A stretch of 64,000 bases of DNA from SFFI01 sp964398655 (GCA_964398655.1 CAYNNG010000006.1:4252-68251); one strand, 5' to 3'; counted from the stretch's first letter, positions 26,139 to 34,344 are shown. Translations and numbers: made by a program. Notes: a model not told the origin generated them from the sequence alone.

Positions 26139-26260
26139 ATGTACTTCCTCTTGTCTGTGTTCTATGCAATTAGTCTGGTTTGTGTTCTGCATGATTGACC
26201 ATAGCTATGGCCTGCATACTTAGCTAAAACAGTGTTCTGCTTAATAAGCGCTTCGATAAC

Positions 26261-27118
26261 TTAGCCCTTATCGCCGCCCACCATCATACCTTCAGTGAGC
26301 TGCTTTTGAACTAGGATATACAAAAGCAAGGTAGGCAGCATCACCAGGACCAGACCTGCATAGAGGCGGCCATAGTTGGCTGCGGACCGCGAGGCCTGCT
26401 GCAGGTTGATGAGGCCGACCGGCAGGGTCTTCAGCTTTTTATCCGTGAGCAGGGTCAGGGACAAAATGTATTCATTCCAGAAAGAAAGAAAATTAAACAG
26501 GATCACCGTAATGACGGCAGGCTTGGCCATAGGGATGATGATGCGCAGCATGGTCATGAAGTAACCTGCCCCATCGATATAGGCTGCCTCTTCGTAGGAT
26601 TTGGAAATGGCGGAGAAATAGTTGGCCAGGAGATAAACCGTGAAGGGTACAGCTGTGGCAGCATAAATCAGGGCCAAGATAAAGCGGTTATTGAGGAAGA
26701 AAGTGACCTTAAAACTGCGGTTGAGGTTCAAGAGGATCATGAAGATGGGAATTACGATATAGGAAAGATTAATAAAAAGTCCCGCCTTCATAAGGGTCTG
26801 CAAAAAGCGCTTGCCGCGAAAGTCCATGCGGGCCAGGATGTAGGCGCAGGGCAGGGCGATCAGCAGGAGGATAGCGAGTGCTAGGGCCGTGACGATCACG
26901 GAATTGATTAGGTAGGTACCCATGTTGGCCTCGTTCCAGGCTTCGGCAAAGTTTTGCCAGTAGAAGCCCTGCGGGAAGGCCCAAGGGTTGCCGTAAAATT
27001 CCGCGTTCTCCTTGAAGGAGGCCAGAAAAACCCAGACCACAGGCAGGAGGATGGATAAGGCCGCCAACCCTAAGACCAGGTAAACGAAGAACTTGTAGAG
27101 TTTAGTCTCTTTATTCAT
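26261..27118 (-). CDS. ABC sugar transporter permease (MalG type)
   Basis: 285 residues with six predicted helices. The EAA loop that contacts the ATPase reads SKSYEEAAYIDGAGYF and continues RIIIPMAKP. N-terminal helix LVLGLAALSILLPVVWVFLA and the following ASFKENAEF are typical of the MalG side of CUT1 transporters. The start lies 9 bp from the end of the partner permease, with AGGAGGCCGGC as ribosome site. Likely imports lacto-N-biose/galacto-N-biose. No ATPase gene is in the operon; a shared MsmK-type ATPase elsewhere is usual for this class. Confidence 0.93.
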   Translation of the reverse strand: MNKETKLYKFFVYLVLGLAALSILLPVVWVFLASFKENAEFYGNPWAFPQGFYWQNFAEAWNEANMGTYLINSVIVTALALAILLLIALPCAYILARMDFRGKRFLQTLMKAGLFINLSYIVIPIFMILLNLNRSFKVTFFLNNRFILALIYAATAVPFTVYLLANYFSAISKSYEEAAYIDGAGYFMTMLRIIIPMAKPAVITVILFNFLSFWNEYILSLTLLTDKKLKTLPVGLINLQQASRSAANYGRLYAGLVLVMLPTLLLYILVQKQLTEGMMVGGDKG

Positions 27119-27127
27119 GCCGGCCTC

Positions 27128-28021
27128 CTAATACTGGATAATATCTCGCTTGGTGGCCCTATAAATAATGGCTGATAAGGCAAAGGAGAAGAGGAAAACC
27201 ACCACGCCAATCGCGAGGCCATAGCCAAAGTTGGAATTGTTATAGGCTTCCAAATACTGGTAGTTGAGCAGGGTCATGGAGGCCCCGTTGGGACCGCCGT
27301 CGGTCAGGGCCTTGACCAGCTGGAAGGATATATTGATGTTGGAGATGACATAGAAGGTCAGCGTAGTGCGGACCGTCTGCCAGGAGAGGGGCAGGGTGAT
27401 GGAGAAGAATTGCCGCAGGCGGCCGGCGCCATCCAGCTTGGCCGCTTCATAGAGATGCTCGGGAATCTGGGCCATAGTGGACATATACATGACCATGTAA
27501 TAGCCCACAGCCTGCCAAATCATGGCGAAGGCGATGGAGTAGGTAACCAGGCCCGACTGCCCAGTGAAGGCAATATTTTGCCAAGTTTCCGGTTTCAAGA
27601 GGCGCCCCAAGCCATTGAGCAGGCCGCTGTCCATCCCGTAGATACTGGAGAAGATAGAAGCAACTACCGCAATGGAGAGAATATTGGGGATATATAGAAT
27701 AATGCGGAAAAAGTTTTTTCCGCGGAAGTTGCCGCGGGTCAGAATGGCCCCAAAGATTACCGCCAGGAACATGGTGATAATCGTCACAAATACGATTAGG
27801 AAAACTGTGTTTTGAAAGGCCTTGATAAATTTGGGGTCTGCGAAAAGCTTTTGGAAATTAGCCAAGCCCACAAAAGTCTTCTTGCCAGATAAGCCGCCGG
27901 TTTTGTAAAGACTTTCCTTAAAAACCGTAAGCGTGGGGTAAATCATAAAGATGATATAGAGTACGAAGGCGGGTAAGAGTCCCAATACAATAAAGCGCTT
28001 CTTCGCGGGACTATTTTTCAT
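27128..28021 (-). CDS. ABC sugar transporter permease (MalF type)
   Basis: 297 residues from the second of two close ATGs (28019-28021), which sits 6 bp after AGGAG; the first ATG overlaps the ribosome site. Six helices; the first is FIVLGLLPAFVLYIIFMIYP. The EAA loop is PEHLYEAAKLDGAGRLRQFF then SITLPLSW. The C terminus ends RATKRDIIQY. It partners with the following MalG-type permease and with the binding protein upstream. Confidence 0.93.
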   Translation of the reverse strand: MKNSPAKKRFIVLGLLPAFVLYIIFMIYPTLTVFKESLYKTGGLSGKKTFVGLANFQKLFADPKFIKAFQNTVFLIVFVTIITMFLAVIFGAILTRGNFRGKNFFRIILYIPNILSIAVVASIFSSIYGMDSGLLNGLGRLLKPETWQNIAFTGQSGLVTYSIAFAMIWQAVGYYMVMYMSTMAQIPEHLYEAAKLDGAGRLRQFFSITLPLSWQTVRTTLTFYVISNINISFQLVKALTDGGPNGASMTLLNYQYLEAYNNSNFGYGLAIGVVVFLFSFALSAIIYRATKRDIIQY

Positions 28022-28046
28022 ACGCATCTCCTTCTCTTAAAAACAG

Positions 28047-28073
28047 CCCGGCCGGGGCAGGGCCCCGGCCGGG
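28047..28073 (-). terminator. GC-rich intercistronic hairpin after the binding-protein gene
   Basis: CCCGGCCGGGGC pairs perfectly over 12 bp with its complement around a 3-base loop; on the minus strand CTGTTTTTAAG follows. Such partial terminators often raise binding-protein mRNA above permease mRNA. Confidence 0.8.
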
Positions 28074-28119
28074 ATCCAAACCAGGAGGCAATTTCCTCCT
28101 AAGTTACTTGAGTGAGAGC

Positions 28120-29466
28120 TTATTCTGTTTTGGGATTGGCGTCCGCGATCTGCTGAACCGCATCCACTACACCGGCCTGCCAGTCTTCGACAGAGAGCTC
28201 GCCGTTGGCGACGGAATCCACGGCCTGGTAGAGGGCATCGGTGACACTTACGCCTTCCACAGAATTTTCTACGGACTGGAAGCCGCCCATGGCAGCCTTG
28301 GCGCCGTCTTCATAAATGGAGTAGAAGAGCTTTTGTTCTTCGTCCTTCAGGAATTCTTCTGCGCCTAAGATGGGCTGTACGCCGCCCTTATTTTCAATGA
28401 AAGCCTTAACAGCTTCATCGGAGTAGAGGTAGGCGATAAAGGTCTTGGCCAGTTCGGGTACTTCCGTATCCTTGCTGACGAAGGCTTGCTCAAAGAAGGT
28501 GAAGGCATAGCGGTCGCCATCTTTTTCCAGGGCGGGCAGAGGCATAAAGCCCCATTCAAAACCTTCCGCGGCCTGGTCTTTAGCATCGGCCATTTCACCG
28601 ACTACCCAGGTGCCGTTGGGCATAAAGAGGGCTTCGTTGGTCATGATATAAAGCTGGTTCTGGGTGAAAGCATCACCGTTGGCATTAGCTACGGTTGAGG
28701 GATGGATGTAGGCTAAAATCTTGCCCAGGGTTTCGAACATGGGAGTGGCTTCTTCCTTCCAGGCATCTACGTCATAGGCCATCAGCTTGGTGTAGAGCTC
28801 TGGGCCGCCCACTTCGTTGAGCAGGGAGGGAATGAAGGAATCCATGTAGCCGGCGGTAGGATAGGTAAATAGGGCGATGCCGTCTTCCTTAGCGGTTTCG
28901 CCTAAGGCCAGGAAATCTTCCATAGTGGCTGGCAGGTCATATTTGCCGTCTTCCCCAAAGAGAGCCTTGTTGTAGAAGAGGCCGGTGGGAGAGTAGAAGA
29001 GCGGAGCGAGGTAGGTCTTACCGTCGCCGTAGGGGTTGGTCATGGCCGTATCGGTGAAACCAGGGATAAGTTTATCCTTTACCGTTTCTTCTTCGCCAGG
29101 AACCTGCATGTCTAGGACATCGGTGAGATCCAGCAGCATTTCTTCCTTGATCATGGTCTCAGTCAGACCAGTTTCCTGGCCAATAGAGTTGTAAATGACG
29201 TCAGGGGCGTTGCCGGCCTGGATCTCCGGGCGGATAACATCGTAAATGTTCTTTTCGAAGGTGGCTTCGACGGTGGCACCAGTCAGTTCTTCAAAACCTT
29301 TAATGACAGCCTTCCAGCCGTCGGTACCGTAGCCGCCGTCCAGGCCTGCTACTCGCAGGGTCTGGCCTTCAAAGGGCTTGTCTTCTGCCGCTACGCTGAA
29401 CGTAGGCGCGACGATCAAGCCGAGCAGCATTACGAGTGCGAGCACGAGTGAGAGTGTTCTTTTCAT
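28120..29466 (-). CDS. ABC transporter sugar-binding protein
   Basis: 448 residues from ATG 29464-29466, 8 bp after GGAGG. A signal peptide (MKRTLSLVLALVMLLGLIVA then PTFSVAA) is followed by a type-1 extracellular binding protein of the CUT1 class: LRVAGLDGGYGTDGWKAVIK, FEELTGATVEATFEK, NAPDVIYNS, and a C-terminal VVDAVQQIADAN. There is no Cys near the signal peptide, so no lipobox: unlike most Gram-positive binding proteins it is not an obvious lipoprotein. First gene of the lacto-N-biose operon (gltA position), with its own promoter at about 29508-29513. Confidence 0.9.
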   Translation of the reverse strand: MKRTLSLVLALVMLLGLIVAPTFSVAAEDKPFEGQTLRVAGLDGGYGTDGWKAVIKGFEELTGATVEATFEKNIYDVIRPEIQAGNAPDVIYNSIGQETGLTETMIKEEMLLDLTDVLDMQVPGEEETVKDKLIPGFTDTAMTNPYGDGKTYLAPLFYSPTGLFYNKALFGEDGKYDLPATMEDFLALGETAKEDGIALFTYPTAGYMDSFIPSLLNEVGGPELYTKLMAYDVDAWKEEATPMFETLGKILAYIHPSTVANANGDAFTQNQLYIMTNEALFMPNGTWVVGEMADAKDQAAEGFEWGFMPLPALEKDGDRYAFTFFEQAFVSKDTEVPELAKTFIAYLYSDEAVKAFIENKGGVQPILGAEEFLKDEEQKLFYSIYEDGAKAAMGGFQSVENSVEGVSVTDALYQAVDSVANGELSVEDWQAGVVDAVQQIADANPKTE

Positions 29467-29507
29467 TTGCATTACCTCCAAATAATCTTGAATTGGAACT
29501 AATGCAC

Positions 29508-29539
29508 ATTATAACCAATATGCCGAGAAAATGCTTGCA
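29508..29539 (-). promoter_or_regulatory. lacto-N-biose operon promoter with cre-like box
   Basis: A perfect TATAAT on the minus strand at 29508-29513 lies 42 bp before the binding-protein start. Overlapping the -35 region, TGCAAGCATTTTCT (minus strand, 29539-29526) matches the CcpA cre consensus TGWAARCGYTWNCW at 12 of 14 positions. Catabolite repression is inferred. Confidence 0.5.
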
Positions 29540-29951
29540 GATATTTAGCGTTATGCCGGGGGTGGTAACAAGTAAGTTCAACATCAATGGGAGGCTGTCC
29601 ATGAACATACATATTTGCCAGTAGTGGGTGGCCAGAGGGCGAATCTACTTCGGATTTCCGGATTCTCCGACAAAATTGCAGCTAATGGGTGGGCCGCCCT
29701 GCACATTTGCAAGTTGCGGAAGGTCAGCTAGAGCAATTCTGCAGGTAGTGGGTGGTTTATCCTCTAGCCCCCTTCCACTATTTGCAAATTTGTCCGGATG
29801 CCAAGAAAACTGAAAGAGTGGGTGGTTTATCCTCTAACCCCCTTCCACTACTTGCATATGTGTCCGCACCCCCAAGTTGGATGAACTGTGTGGGAAAGAG
29901 GGATCTGGAGGTAAAAAGTGAGAATTCAGTTGCTCACTTGTCCCTGCTTAC
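29540..29951. repeat. Array of dispersed intergenic repeat units
   Basis: The richest array in the window. Four forward units lie near 29604-29631, 29667-29693, 29700-29723 and 29730-29755, ending GTAGTGGGTGG or similar, and two reverse units near 29771-29797 and 29831-29856 begin CCTTCCACTA. The junction GGGTGGTTTATCCTCTA plus CCCCCTTCCACTA occurs twice (29748-29780 and 29818-29840), so part of the array was duplicated. No gene is present. Confidence 0.75.
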
Positions 29952-30240
29952 TCATCGACTAGCTTTGGGCCGAATATCTACTTTATCGCCCAGGTCAAAG
30001 CCTGGCTCGCTCCCTAGAGTGGTGACTCTGACCTTGTCGCCCTTCCAGGCCACTGTATAGGCAGTTGTTGACCCGAGGAAGCTTTTTCCGAGGACTTCGC
30101 CCTGGGAGCCCGGCAGGATTTCCAGGTCTTCACTGCGCGGGTATTGGGTCCGGGTTCGCCGCCGCCTTGGGCATACTGGGTCGTATTGGCATCAATCTTT
30201 TCCCACAGGTCCCAGCCTTTCTCTTCGCCTAAGGCATGTA
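29952..30240 (-). pseudogene. Relic C-terminal (TOBE-like) end of an ABC ATPase
   Basis: On the minus strand a frame ending at TGA 29952-29954 reads EDLEILPGSQGEVLGKSFLG then TTAYTVAWKGDKVRVTTLG and DLGDKVDIRPKASR. This has the pattern of the TOBE domain that closes ABC ATPases of iron, polyamine or sugar importers (GxVxxxxFLGxxxxYxV, GDxVxI). Just upstream the frame changes and reads LGEEKGWDLWEKIDANTTQ, which I do not recognise. No ATPase motifs remain. Low-complexity repeat arrays bound it on both sides. Confidence 0.5.
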
Positions 30241-30265
30241 AAGTATTTCCACTAATTGTGGGGCG

Positions 30266-30335
30266 CAATGCAGGGTCCACTAGTTATGAACCGAAGTGGA
30301 TAATGCAGGGTCCACTAGTTATTGAACGAAGTGGG
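30266..30335. repeat. 35-bp tandem direct repeat, two copies
   Basis: Unit AATGCAGGGTCCACTAGTTA, ending GAACCGAAGTGG(A), at 30266-30300, is repeated with few changes at 30301-30335. Each unit contains TCCACT and its complement AGTGG(A). The second copy supplies the last codons and stop of the PHP gene. Confidence 0.8.
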
Positions 30336-30972
30336 TTGTGCTTCTAATATGGGGTTCGAAAATTACATAACCCGCGCTAGTATATACAGCAGGCTTTGCA
30401 AGTTTTTGCTTGAGTACGGATACTAATTCTTCCGTGGTGAAAGCATCTTCCTCTAAATAGGTGGCGAACTTGCCTACCCGGTCCAAGACATGGGAATCGC
30501 TGGAACCAATGGGTACTAGGTCCAGCTCTCGGCAATACTTATAGGCCAGCAGGTTGGCCGCGTCTGAGGTAGACCCGTTGAGGACCTCAATGCCCGTGAG
30601 ATCCTTTACCGTGGCGAGATGGTGCTCCAGGCCCCGGTTATTATTGCGGAAGGGGTGGGCCGCAATAGTTACACCTCCCTCGGCATAAACATAGTCAATA
30701 AACTCTTGGGCGGGAATTCTTTCCTTGGGGAAGTCTGTGATTCCGAAGGCCACGATGTCCCCTTGCAGGGAGTAGTACTCCACGCCAACATAGATGGGAA
30801 AATTGACTTTTTCAGAGTATTCCTGCGCAAAATCTACCAGGCCCATACTATCGTGATCGGTGATGGCGATGGCATCCAGACCTCTTTGCTTAGCTTGGAC
30901 GACCATATCTTCCAAGCGTTGCTTGCTGTCGGGTGAGTATCGCATTTCATGCATATGTAAATCTACGAACAT
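30319..30972 (-). CDS. PHP-domain metal-dependent phosphoesterase
   Basis: 217 residues from ATG 30970-30972 after GGAGCAGCC. Polymerase and histidinol phosphatase fold: metal ligands in FVDLHMHEMRYSPD, ITDHDSMG, the conserved Glu of YVGVEYYS, TIAAHPFR and the closing GSSDSHVLDRVG. It belongs with the small PHP proteins acting on nucleotides or 3',5'-phosphorylated adenosine (TrpH-like), though the family is broad. The C-terminal residues HIRSTTHFVQ are encoded inside the 35-bp tandem repeat, so the original end may have been changed by repeat insertion. Confidence 0.85.
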   Translation of the reverse strand: MFVDLHMHEMRYSPDSKQRLEDMVVQAKQRGLDAIAITDHDSMGLVDFAQEYSEKVNFPIYVGVEYYSLQGDIVAFGITDFPKERIPAQEFIDYVYAEGGVTIAAHPFRNNNRGLEHHLATVKDLTGIEVLNGSTSDAANLLAYKYCRELDLVPIGSSDSHVLDRVGKFATYLEEDAFTTEELVSVLKQKLAKPAVYTSAGYVIFEPHIRSTTHFVQ

Positions 30973-31283
30973 GGCTGCTCCAGAAGTAAATATTAGCCTT
31001 GAGGCCACGCTTGATCGTAGCGTTTGCGGCTTAAGCCTGTCAATTAAACAGCCTGACTTATCAATTAATTTTTATGTTGTATGTGTTATTTAAAGTAGTC
31101 TGATTCGAATTTGTACTTGTTTTGGCTTCTAAGTATTAAATCATGAGAAGGGATAAATTGCATTATGTTTCCTGGAATGATCAATTACAATCTTATCTTT
31201 CTTAGTCAAAAAAGTTACTTTTGACTAGGAAAGATTACTAAAACACAAAAGTTAGGATCATAAGTTTATGGGGGTCAAGAACC
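30973..31283. promoter_or_regulatory. Divergent promoter spacer with inverted repeat
   Basis: A 311-bp AT-rich spacer between the PHP gene and the relic ABC cluster. TAGTCAAAA (31203-31211), 7 bp, TTTTGACTA (31219-31227) is a perfect inverted repeat about 60 bp before the first permease gene, with the spacing of a dimeric regulator site. No gene is present. Confidence 0.5.
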
Positions 31284-32075
31284 ATGCTATTTAACCGCTT
31301 AGCATTAGGAAAAATATTTGATAAGAGGTTTTTTGGCTTGGCCTTGGCCCATATTTTATTATCGCTCGCCTATACTATCTATTCCTATGCTTTGATCACA
31401 TTTGTGAAGTTTCAGTTAAAGCTATCAAAGGGCCATATTTGGCATAATTTGGTGGAATACCTGTGTGTAGACCTAGGGATGTCCGAGATTGCTTTCAACA
31501 TACATTATTTGTATCAGTTTCTTTTGCCTATCTTTACGGGATTTGTGGCTGTTGAGTTCTTGCGCTATAAACGTCAACTTATGGTGAACATGGCCTCGCG
31601 TAGCTCCTGCAAACTGACTTTACACAGACAGCTAGCCTGGTATATCGCCATTAAGTATGCTTTGGCTATCTTCCTATCCTATCTCATTATGTATCTCCTG
31701 ATGGCGCTGTTTATGCAACCCGGTTCTCCGGATAATATACCGCCACAATTTTTATTAGATCTTGTCTCTATGGATTTTGTCCGCAATCAATATCCCCTTT
31801 ATCTGATCATGCGAGATATATTTACTTATCTCTTTGTTCCACTAGGATTTTTTTACCAAGCGGCTAATCTCGCCTTATGGGCAAAAAATCAAGTGGAAGG
31901 ATTTCTTTTTCCTGTCTTTTAGTTGATGGGCGGTACTCTTGTTTCCCAGTATTTGTTGGGGGCTTTACCCCTCCCCGGTTGGAAGACATATTTTTACTAT
32001 TTGGGACCGCTTATTGTCATAGCACCAGATGCCATTCCACACTATACGTCTACATTTAGGCATCAATCTTTTTAG
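31284..32075 (+). pseudogene. ABC-2-like membrane permease subunit, stop-interrupted
   Basis: Starts at ATG 31284. Several helices are seen (FFGLALAHILLSLAYTIYSY, WYIAIKYALAIFLSYLIMYL and others). A TAG at 31920-31922 follows EGFLFPVF, but the same frame then continues with plausible protein (GTLVSQYLLGALPLPGWKTY, YYLGPLIVIAPDA) to a second TAG at 32073-32075. This is an integral membrane protein without motif; by its place in front of an ABC ATPase it is likely a permease of an export or immunity-type transporter. The segment is visibly AT-richer than the surrounding genes, suggesting acquisition and decay. Confidence 0.55.
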
Positions 32076-32976
32076 GTCTGCCAGTGGGTCAGTCAATTTT
32101 TTTCAAAATCGCATACAATATTATTTAGTTTTAGCATTTTCTGCCTATATTTTTCGCGGACAACTTGCCTCCCAATGGATACAGATTCGTTGCAACAACT
32201 TAAATCGCATATTTCTTCTGTATATCTCTCAATATTTCCACTTATATGCTATGCAGCTAAGTGTAGTGTTCTTAGGAACAGCTGCTTTCACTTGGGTCTT
32301 TCGGTTGCATTTGGCCTTTGGGGGCTTGCTCATCTATTTTTTCTCGATGCATGCTCTTTGCCTTTTAATCTAAGTGTATTATTGCGTGTCGCTGCAAGGT
32401 GGGCATAGCAATGTGGCACTTGTAGGTCTAGCTTTAGCCATCATCATGTTTTATCTTTTGCCGTGCGCGGGTTGGAATATTTGGGTCGCCCCTTATTCCT
32501 TAAGCCGGAACGGTGGACTGAACTTCTGTTTACATTTGGCGATGACCTATGTTGGTCACTTAATAGGTATTTATATTTGGCATCTTTGGCAGCATGGCCG
32601 ATTTAAAAGGCAGGCCAGAAAAAGTTCTGATCCTCAGCGTACTGCGAGAGGCGGTATATATTTCCGAGGCGATCTTGCGAGTAGGCTTCGCTATACCGGC
32701 TGCCTAGGCCTGTATTTTTTATTTATTGCCCTGAGCAGTGCAAGTTCGGAGCTATCGAGTTTAAGTAGGGCACAGCTTTATTGTTCTCAAGCGTTTTTCA
32801 GCACGGATTTTATGCAGGTCACGGCTGGAAGCTCTGTAAGTTACTGGGATTGCTTAAAATTTTTCCTTTTTCTTTTATATTTTTTTGGCCAGTTTGGGCC
32901 GCAGCTTCTGAGTTTTCAGCTACTGCCAGCCTCATTTTTAGCCGCTTTAGGCGTTGGCATCAAGGTTTTGTCATGA
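32076..32976 (+). pseudogene. Second ABC-2-like permease subunit, stop-interrupted
   Basis: A membrane-protein frame running through (QYYLVLAFSAYIFRGQLASQ, FGGLLIYFFSMHALCLLI) is stopped by TAA at 32371-32373. It continues in the same frame (NVALVGLALAIIMFYLLP, LHLAMTYVGHLIGIYIWHL) to a TGA at 32974-32976 that overlaps the next gene's ATG. The true start is unclear; no ribosome site was found. Same AT-rich composition as its neighbours. Confidence 0.5.
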
Positions 32977-33383
32977 TGGTGCGTTTCAGCCTGGTTTGGG
33001 CAGCTAAAGCCCTGGGGCGCACCCTACTTGCCTTTTCTCTAGTGTATGGAGGTATGCATGTTTTCGCGCCTGCTGGCGAAAGTCTAGCGCTTCTGCTCGT
33101 CTCTGTACCGAATCTATTGCTGTTTTTGCTCAAGCTTTCCATCTGGGCTTTTAACTTTGCTGTCTACCTTTCTTTAGCGAATTTGGTCCATGAAGATAAC
33201 CGCCATCTGCTCTATATCAGCCTGATATTAGGTTTGCTCGTACTTATGCAGAAATTGTACCCGCTCTTTCCAGGTTTAGGCCTAAGCTTCAACTATAATC
33301 GGCAACTGATATCTCTCTTGCTTGCCCTCCTAGGCACGTGCCTTGCTAGCCTTGGAGCTTGCCTTCAGCTTAAGAAAATTTGA
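32973..33383 (+). CDS. Small membrane protein of the AT-rich ABC cluster
   Basis: 136 residues starting at the ATG of an ATGA overlap with the preceding frame. About four helices are visible (ALLLVSVPNLLLFLLKLSIW, LYISLILGLLVLMQKLYPLF, LISLLLALLGTCLASLGACL) and a basic end QLKKI. No family recognised. It is probably another membrane part of the same transporter; intactness cannot be judged because the original length is unknown. Confidence 0.55.
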   Translation: MMVRFSLVWAAKALGRTLLAFSLVYGGMHVFAPAGESLALLLVSVPNLLLFLLKLSIWAFNFAVYLSLANLVHEDNRHLLYISLILGLLVLMQKLYPLFPGLGLSFNYNRQLISLLLALLGTCLASLGACLQLKKI

Positions 33384-33445
33384 ACATACATGGACATACA
33401 TTGAGAAAATGGTTGAAAAATTAAAGGTGTTGAAGGAGCTTGTAT

Positions 33446-34066
33446 ATGATTCAGCTAAACCATGTCACAAAAAGCTTTAAACAGGTGACCATCTTATCGG
33501 ATGTGAATTACACTTTTGAGGAGGGTGAAAGTTATTGTCTGGTGGGGCCTAATGGGAGTGGCAAGAGTGTCTTTTTGCAGCTTATTACAGGTCTCTCTCA
33601 ACCAGACAAGGGCAAAATTATCGTCGATGATCAGGTATTGGGTGAAGATTTTGACTTCCTTCCCGATGCGGGCATTAGTATTAACCAACCGGAATTTATG
33701 CAAAACTGGACCGGGTGGGAAAACTTAGTTTTCCTGGCTTCCCTGAGAAAGAGAGTTCAAGCCCCAGAAATCAGAGCCTGGGTCAGCCGCTTTCGCATGG
33801 AGGAAGATATCGACCGTGTTTACCGTGTTTACTCCCAGGGTATGCGGCAGAAACTGCGCCTTATCCAGGCCTTCATGGAGAACCCCCGTTATTTAATATT
33901 AGATGAACCTTTTAATGCTTTAGATAAAAAAGCGATAGACATCCTCCTGACCTGTTTGGCAGATTTTTCTAGCCCGGAAAATACCTTAATCATGACCTGC
34001 CATACCCAAGATTTGCTAGAGCAGACGGCCTGTAAAATAGTAGAGATGGAGGAACTCACAAGCTAA
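33446..34066 (+). CDS. ABC transporter ATP-binding protein
   Basis: 206 residues from ATG 33446, 7 bp after AAGGAG. Walker A is GPNGSGKSVF (about residues 36-45), the Q loop lies around SINQPEFMQNW, the signature is degenerate (YSQGMRQKLRLIQAF in place of LSGGQ), Walker B is YLILDEPFNALD, and the switch His is in MTCHTQDLL. It is short, ending soon after the His loop, as in exporter or immunity ATPases. It follows the membrane genes at 31.3-33.4 kb. Unlike them it has no stop or frameshift, which suggests that decay of the locus is recent. Confidence 0.9.
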   Translation: MIQLNHVTKSFKQVTILSDVNYTFEEGESYCLVGPNGSGKSVFLQLITGLSQPDKGKIIVDDQVLGEDFDFLPDAGISINQPEFMQNWTGWENLVFLASLRKRVQAPEIRAWVSRFRMEEDIDRVYRVYSQGMRQKLRLIQAFMENPRYLILDEPFNALDKKAIDILLTCLADFSSPENTLIMTCHTQDLLEQTACKIVEMEELTS

Positions 34067-34100
34067 ATCAAATATAGAAAAAAGCGCAAAATAAAAAGCC

Positions 34101-34129
34101 TTGCATTTCTCGGATTTCTCTGCTACTAT
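34101..34129 (+). promoter_or_regulatory. tRNA-Asp promoter
   Basis: TTGCAT (34101-34106), 17-bp spacer, TACTAT (34124-34129), 24 bp before the mature tRNA 5' end. The tRNA-Val gene has the same -10 hexamer and spacing. Confidence 0.7.
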
Positions 34130-34153
34130 ACACAAGCGTTTCAAAACGCACCT

Positions 34154-34231
34154 GGCGCAGTAGTTCAGTTGGTTTAGAATGCCAGCCTGTCACGCTGGAG
34201 GTCGTGGGTTCGAGCCCCATCTGCGTCGCCA
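34154..34231 (+). tRNA. tRNA-Asp (GTC)
   Basis: Full cloverleaf: acceptor GGCGCAG with CTGCGTC (one G-U pair), anticodon stem CCAGC/GCTGG with loop CTGTCAC giving anticodon GTC, T arm GTGGGTTCGAGCCCCAT, discriminator G73 as expected for Asp, and encoded CCA. Confidence 0.97.
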
Positions 34232-34232
34232 T

Positions 34233-34264
34233 CTACCGGCCCTTTATGGGCCGGTAGGCTTTTA
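34233..34264 (+). terminator. Hairpin between tRNA-Asp and tRNA-Phe
   Basis: CTACCGGCCC pairs with GGGCCGGTAG around TTTAT, then GCTTTT. It has the form of an intrinsic terminator although tRNA-Phe begins 2 bp later. Confidence 0.6.
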
Positions 34265-34265
34265 A

Positions 34266-34341
34266 GCCCAGATAGCTCAGTAGGTAGAGCAGGGGACTGA
34301 AAATCCCCGTGTCGTTGGTTCGATTCCGACTCTGGGCACCA
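34266..34341 (+). tRNA. tRNA-Phe (GAA)
   Basis: Acceptor GCCCAGA with TCTGGGC, anticodon stem GGGGA/TCCCC with loop CTGAAAA giving anticodon GAA, discriminator A73 and encoded CCA. 34 bp after tRNA-Asp. Confidence 0.97.
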
Positions 34342-34344
34342 AAA

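Noticed and set aside
29604..29856. CRISPR array upstream of the sugar operon
   Set aside because: Same reasons: mixed orientation, imperfect units and very short spacers.
32175..32408. Separate small gene inside the AT-rich ABC cluster
   Set aside because: It is in a different frame from the hydrophobic, protein-like frame over the same bases and lacks a ribosome site.
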